From Drosophila pseudoobscura (Eukaryota > Arthropoda > Insecta > Diptera > Drosophilidae): a DNA stretch of 64,000 nucleotides. The first letter of the stretch is position 1. Each line of letters begins with the position of its first letter. Position numbers and translations under genes: made by a program. This document shows positions 58,906-64,000 of this stretch, one piece after another. The notes below the pieces were generated by a model that saw only the letters and a list, made by a program, of their open reading frames with translations, did no database searches and had not been told where the DNA came from. Location of the stretch: positions 8,742,001 through 8,806,000 of the forward strand of contig NC_046680.1 in assembly GCF_009870125.1 (NCBI RefSeq), read 5' to 3'.

Positions 58906-60821
58906 CTTCCAGATCAAATACATACACATTATGTAGTTAATTTTCAGAAAGTTGTCCTTTCTATCCCCCATTCAACTTTGCGCCAAGGGTTTTGCCCTTA
59001 AAAAATACCAACTTTCCGACTGGAATGCGCTTTACTATCAATTTCAATTCTCTCTCTGTCTATCTCCTCCTTTCCTACTTTTTTAATGCCAGTCCTCACT
59101 CTTGCCTCCGCCACACCCCCCACTCAGTCACTGAATAAAGCTGGAATCTCTTCAAAGTTGGCTTCATTTTTCTGGCACTTTGCGGACCACCAGGACCACT
59201 CTCTCTCTCGCATTTCTAACATATTTCTGCTTTTATTTTACTGTTAATGTGATTCCCATTTTACGTTTTGCCCTTCTGCCCTTTCGCTGCTCATTTTTAT
59301 GGAATTTCTGAAGGACTTTTCATGTGGATAATTAAGCGAAATACCAACAAAGCAGGCGTTAAAATTAAAGGCCAAAAGTGAACAACAAAAATGTATGTAA
59401 AGAGAAATAAGAATGCTGTCGACTATAAGATACCCAATACTAAGAGATAAATAATACCAGTTGGTGGAAAATTAATTAAAAAATTTAAACAAATATATAA
59501 TAACATATTTATATACATATCTGCATCTTCGTATCCACTTTCGCAAAAGTACAGGATAGTTTTTCTATTTTATTTTGAATTTTTTTAGTGCTAGACATTT
59601 AATACCCTTTATTTTTGAATTCGAAGAAAAATAGAGCTACATTTGCTTGAGAATTTTAGATACTTCAGCCATTTTTTCTATTAATTTAGTCTTTTATTAT
59701 GATCTGAGTCTCAGGTTTTCCTAACGATAGACAGAAGGAAGAAAAAGCCTTTTTTTTAGAAAAAAAAAAGATTTATTTTTATTAATACATACAATAATAA
59801 TAATACAATAACAGTCAATAGTCAGGAAAAATTATGATGAAAAATGCCTATCCTTATTTTTTAATTAATTAATTACATATATGTACATATGTATATATTT
59901 TATTTTATTTCATTTTAAAGAACATACCCCTTTGACTCTACAGATCACAGGGTATTAAATTAACTAAAACATTCCCATGGGAATGTGCTATGCCTCTCTT
60001 TTTTTTCTGTTCTGGCTACTCCTATTTTTTTCCCCTTTTATAAAATTTAATTTGGTTTCGTTTCTTTCGTACTGCGAGTGTATTTGATATTTGACCTAAT
60101 ACTCACTCAAAGAACTTTTATTTGCGGTCCTCTCAACGCTACCTTTTTCCTACTTTATTTAAATACATATATTTTATTTTATTTCTGTTTATCTTCTCCT
60201 TTTTTTTTGTTTGGGAATATTTTTGGCAGCTAATTAAATATGAAATTTTATATTTAAAAAAAAGGGAAAACACTCAAAGGCTCAAAAGTTACTCCAACTG
60301 AAGCCATAATTAGGTGGAAAATACATGGAAAGGGTTTGCCAGAATTCTAAAGGAAAATCTATGGAAATCTGCAATGGAAAAAATATCAAAAGGGGTTTCC
60401 AGAAGAAAATTAAGATTTTATTCGTCGCTTTTATGGCGTATGATTGAAAAAGTCTTGCTCTCACAGCGCTTTAGATCTCAAGGATGATGTGGGGTGGGAG
60501 TGGGAATCAAGGATAGCATTCAATTGCCCCAGCTGCCACATCCTGCCGCACCGGATGTGGAGTTTGGCTGTGGCCGTCGCTCTGCTTGGCTGCCATCGAC
60601 AAAAATGTGCTTCAATAGTTTTCTAATGGACTTCATCCGCCATTTAATGCACACACCGACACGGACACACACGCCATATCTCTCATCCACACACACACAC
60701 ATAGAGAGAGAGAGATGCACAGACACACAGATACACAGGCAAACGCGTGCAATCGAAGTCCGAAAAAGTCGAACACTTTGGCTGGCAGCTTGCCAAAGAT
60801 TAATGATCAGTGCAGGCCCAG

Positions 60822-60890
60822 ACCGTGGACGAGGACGAGGACCAGGACCAGGACCCAGACCAGGACCCGGACCCGGACCAGCTCCCACCC
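60822..60890. repeat. GGACCA/GGACGA hexamer array
   Basis: Consecutive hexamers of GGACGA, GGACCA, GGACCC and AGACCA type. A second short array of a 10-mer CCCCGACCCA follows at about 61018-61046. Confidence 0.75.
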
Positions 60891-61723
60891 ACCCTGTAAC
60901 GCATAATGTGCGATTTGGAGTCTCTGGCATCGAGGACGTCAATAAAATTCCCCATTTCCCCCGCTCTAACCCACTCTGCAGCCGTGCCACCTTAACCCAC
61001 TTGAACCGACCCCTAACCCACCCCGACCCACCCCGACCCACCCCTACCCAGTGCTGCCGCTGCCGCTGCTATTGACAGAGCCATCGAGTAGCGACAGGGG
61101 CGGTGGGGGGAGGGGGATGCCATGCATGAAGTTATTTAATATAAAAAAATTGAATGCTTTTTCCCCTTGCGCTGTTGCGCTGGAAAATTCCCAGCTTCTG
61201 TTTTGTGTTTGTTTTTAGCTACCGTCGATATGAGCCGGAAAATCGCTAACGAAGCAAAAATTCACCAATTCGAGGGATTTGAAGGAGTTTTCTATAGAAT
61301 TTTCGAGAACCCAATAAACTCGACTCGATAAAAAGATATTAAATTTACAGATACATATATCGCCTGCTACCTTGGTCTCTTCTGGGAAGCAATTCCCCAA
61401 TCAATCGCATCATAATAATCGCTGGCCATAAACTCAATCGATTCGTGTGCTCCAGTTCCAGGGAATTCCAATTCGTGGTCTTAAATGCAATATTCATTAA
61501 AATTATAATGCGGTTGCACCTGAGTCCCCTGGCATCCCCCTACTGGCGGCAGGGGCGGCACCGATGTGAGCTGTGGATCCCATCCGTCGGTTGTTCCTCC
61601 TCTGAGTTTTGTGTGGCTGCATTTAGTAGTTTGTGCTAAATCCGCTCACCGCCGCACGGCAAATTGTGCTCGGAGTTGCACGGCGTAACTTTTATGCCTC
61701 ATTCTGGGCTCAGGCTGCACCAC

Positions 61724-61753
61724 AACTAGGACTAGGACTAGGACTAGGACTAG
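61724..61753. repeat. (CTAGGA)n hexamer repeat
   Basis: About four to five copies of ACTAGG/CTAGGA in tandem. Confidence 0.8.
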
Positions 61754-64000
61754 AACACCCCTTTCTATTCACACATATGTCTGCAGTAATTGCCGCCGAG
61801 CCGCTGATTACACTTCAACAGTCGGAACACACACACATGGAGCATCCCCTCATAAAGTTCACTCGAAAACACCTCCCTAGAACCCTAGGCTCCCAGACTC
61901 CCAGACCCCCAGACTCCATTCTGTTGGCACTCGCCCGCTGGGCCTTCGACTGCGCTAGTTTCTGCCAGAGAGCAGAGCTCTGCATAAAACAGAAGCGTCA
62001 AGCAAATGATGGCCAGGCGACAAAGTTGTCGAAATTGAACTACGCTGATCTACGGTGATTATTCTTGGCTTTTAAGACCACATCAAATATGATCGAAGGG
62101 TCATTTTCATGTGGGTTTATTTCTGAGATGAATTTCCTGTAAAAGCAGAAAAAGTAGCAGAAAAAACTTTTTAGTGGAGATGACAATTGGGTTCTAAAAG
62201 TGATGGAATTGTGGCTGTTCAGGCGCTACTTGTCAGCTCTTTTAATCGGGATAAATCTAACAAATATTCAAGGTATTTATTTAATAAAAACTTGAGATTT
62301 AGCAGGAAGCTTAGTTATAGTTGATATTTAATCATTCGTTTGGTAAACAGCCTGCCCAGACGGATATTTTCTCCCAATTTCACTTATTTTCAAGATCTAA
62401 TAGTCTCCCATTATGGACTTGAAACCACAACGAAGGCTACACCTTTGTCGCCTGTACCATATGAATATGAACGGGTGATGCGTGTAGGTGTGTCTGCGTT
62501 TGTGTTCGAGAGCTTTGGCTGGCGGGTCCTGTGCCACCCAGAAACTAAACGACTCCTCCTGGAAGCTCGGCTCCTGCTCGCCACTCAATTCGCCCTCTTA
62601 CTACCCGCCATATTTGAATATTTAATTTTTTAGCGAGGCGGGAACAATTCGCACTTGGAGCAAACCTGACGCTAAACGTGGGCCAGAGCCAGAGCTATCG
62701 TCTCGCCTGGTCTCGTGGTGTTTCCCCATCCGTTAGCGGGTTTCGGTGTGTGTGTGGGTGTGTGCGAGTTTTATTAAGCAAACAAAATGTTTTCCATACC
62801 AAATGAAACCTCCCTCGAATCCGTCCCCGTTTGTTGATTGCTAGTTCAATGATCGGGTATAAAAGTTGCAGAAGGAACAATGCTTCAAAGGCCCAACCGA
62901 ATTGGCTTCAACGCAATTGTCAATATCCATAATTAATACAATTCGGACACGAATTCTGACACAGCCCAAACACCCACCTTCCATGCCACCCCCCCATAGC
63001 TGTCCATTTCTCACCTGCCTCCTATACCCTTTTCGCTTGTGCGGGGGGTACTATGATTTTAGCACTCAAGCAGCCGCACGACGAGTGAGAAGAGTGTAAG
63101 AGAAGAGAGATACTCAGGTATTTACCGCTCTGTTAAAATATCTGTAAACGGATCGGCATCGTCTTTGGAGGAAGAGAGCTTAACTATTGTGTGGTGCGCG
63201 CCTGTATGCTGTGCTAAAAGAGCGAGCGTGCCTGCTGGAAAAGTTTTACATGCCAGAGTGCAAGTGGCAGAGAGAGACAGAGAGTTATAGCATACAGCTT
63301 TCTGTTAACATTTACATGGAATGATCGGCTAGCGCAGGTTCGAAACGAACACACACACATTATACATACATACATTCGTGATGGTTTATGTTCGCACAGT
63401 GCGGTTGGAACGAACACGTTGCCTCTGAGCGCCGAGTTTCATAGCTTCCTGCTACTAACATCCCAATATATATTTACGTTGGGAGGGAGGTGGCCTCCCC
63501 CTCAAATTGCATGGTGTGGTACATGGCCAAGCGGCGGCCTTGCGTAAGGTCCCAGAATATGAGCAGCGACACATCGTCACATCCCGGCCTAGTCGCTCCA
63601 GGCTCTCCTTCACACTCTCTCCCCGTCCCCTGTCCACCGATTAGTGGAACATTCGCTGGGGAATCTACATATGTATGTATATATTCGGCCTCCCTGGGCC
63701 GAGCAGCTTCTCCCTGCATCTTTTCCTTAGTTTCTGAATGTGATCATACATGTTGGTAAGACTCTCTCTCTCACTCTCTTTGCCTGCAGTTCGGGGCAGC
63801 GGTTGGACTCGCTTTAGCAGGCAGAGGTTTGTTCCTTTTTGCCTCTTTTACTCTGCCGCCACTCTGTAAGAGCATTAAGAGCTTCGGCCACACTGTAAGC
63901 TGTTCTTTCTTGTCTTTTAATTAAAAGAAATTCGCTTTAATAAATTGCGCTTTGACAGCAGCAGGTTCCGACAGTAGGTGCCAGGCGAATTAATGAATGA

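Larger units (their letters stand above)
48282..64000 (+). other. ttv first intron (partial)
   Basis: From the GTAAGT donor to the window end no EXT1 exon is found, so all of it is intron. It holds a poly-G run, (CT)n tracts, a very AT-rich block, a retrotransposon tail, a foldback element, a 118-bp-period minisatellite and clusters of GAGAG/CTCTC around 55430-55500, 56650-56770 and 63240-63300. Long frames such as 50197-50913 follow poly-T and poly-C runs and are not protein-like. Confidence 0.8.

Noticed and set aside
1..64000. CRISPR arrays, rRNA genes, full-length transposons
   Set aside because: No regularly spaced repeat-spacer structure, rRNA sequence or intact transposase or reverse transcriptase frame was seen.

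Overview
This window is euchromatic Drosophila DNA. The proteins read as fly orthologues of Lobe/PRAS40, CPSF160, Additional sex combs, an RR cuticle protein and tout-velu/EXT1. These genes belong to the neighbourhood that maps to cytological region 51A (Muller element C) in D. melanogaster. GC-rich third codon positions, short 55-70 nt introns, very dense microsatellites and many long poly-G/poly-C runs suggest a species of the obscura group. That species guess is an inference; only a whole-sequence search could settle it.

Layout from left to right. 1-11273 is non-coding and most likely a 5' intron and/or upstream region of L. 11274-12900 (+) holds the last three coding exons of L (PRAS40 orthologue). 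14030-18602 (-) is the complete Cpsf160, convergent with L. A hAT-like MITE (18679-18972) lies just upstream of the Cpsf160 start. 20704-26926 (+) is the complete Asx, divergent from Cpsf160, with 5'UTR upstream ORFs and a long 3'UTR. 28736-31423 (-) is a two-exon RR cuticle gene (Cpr51A). Its 2.3 kb intron hosts, on the opposite strand, a complete four-exon WAP-type secreted protein gene (30402-31210) and possibly a tiny two-exon cationic secreted peptide gene (29796-30213). 35928-36399 (-) is an uncertain coding remnant with an apparent frameshift. 38184-39873 (-) is a complete six-exon sugar transporter. 47470-48281 (+) is the first coding exon of tout-velu (ttv), and everything to the right end (48282-64000) is its large intron.

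The genes do not form one pathway. L is an Akt/TOR target, Cpsf160 a pre-mRNA 3' processing factor, Asx a Polycomb-associated deubiquitinase cofactor, Cpr51A a cuticle protein and ttv a heparan sulfate polymerase. The housekeeping genes (Cpsf160, Asx, ttv) have promoter regions with repeated GGTATATTT-like and CAGCACTG-like motifs, while the small secreted-protein genes have TATA boxes. The ttv intron carries a 5'-truncated non-LTR retrotransposon tail, a foldback element, an extremely AT-rich block and a degenerate minisatellite. No CRISPR array, rRNA or convincing tRNA was seen.
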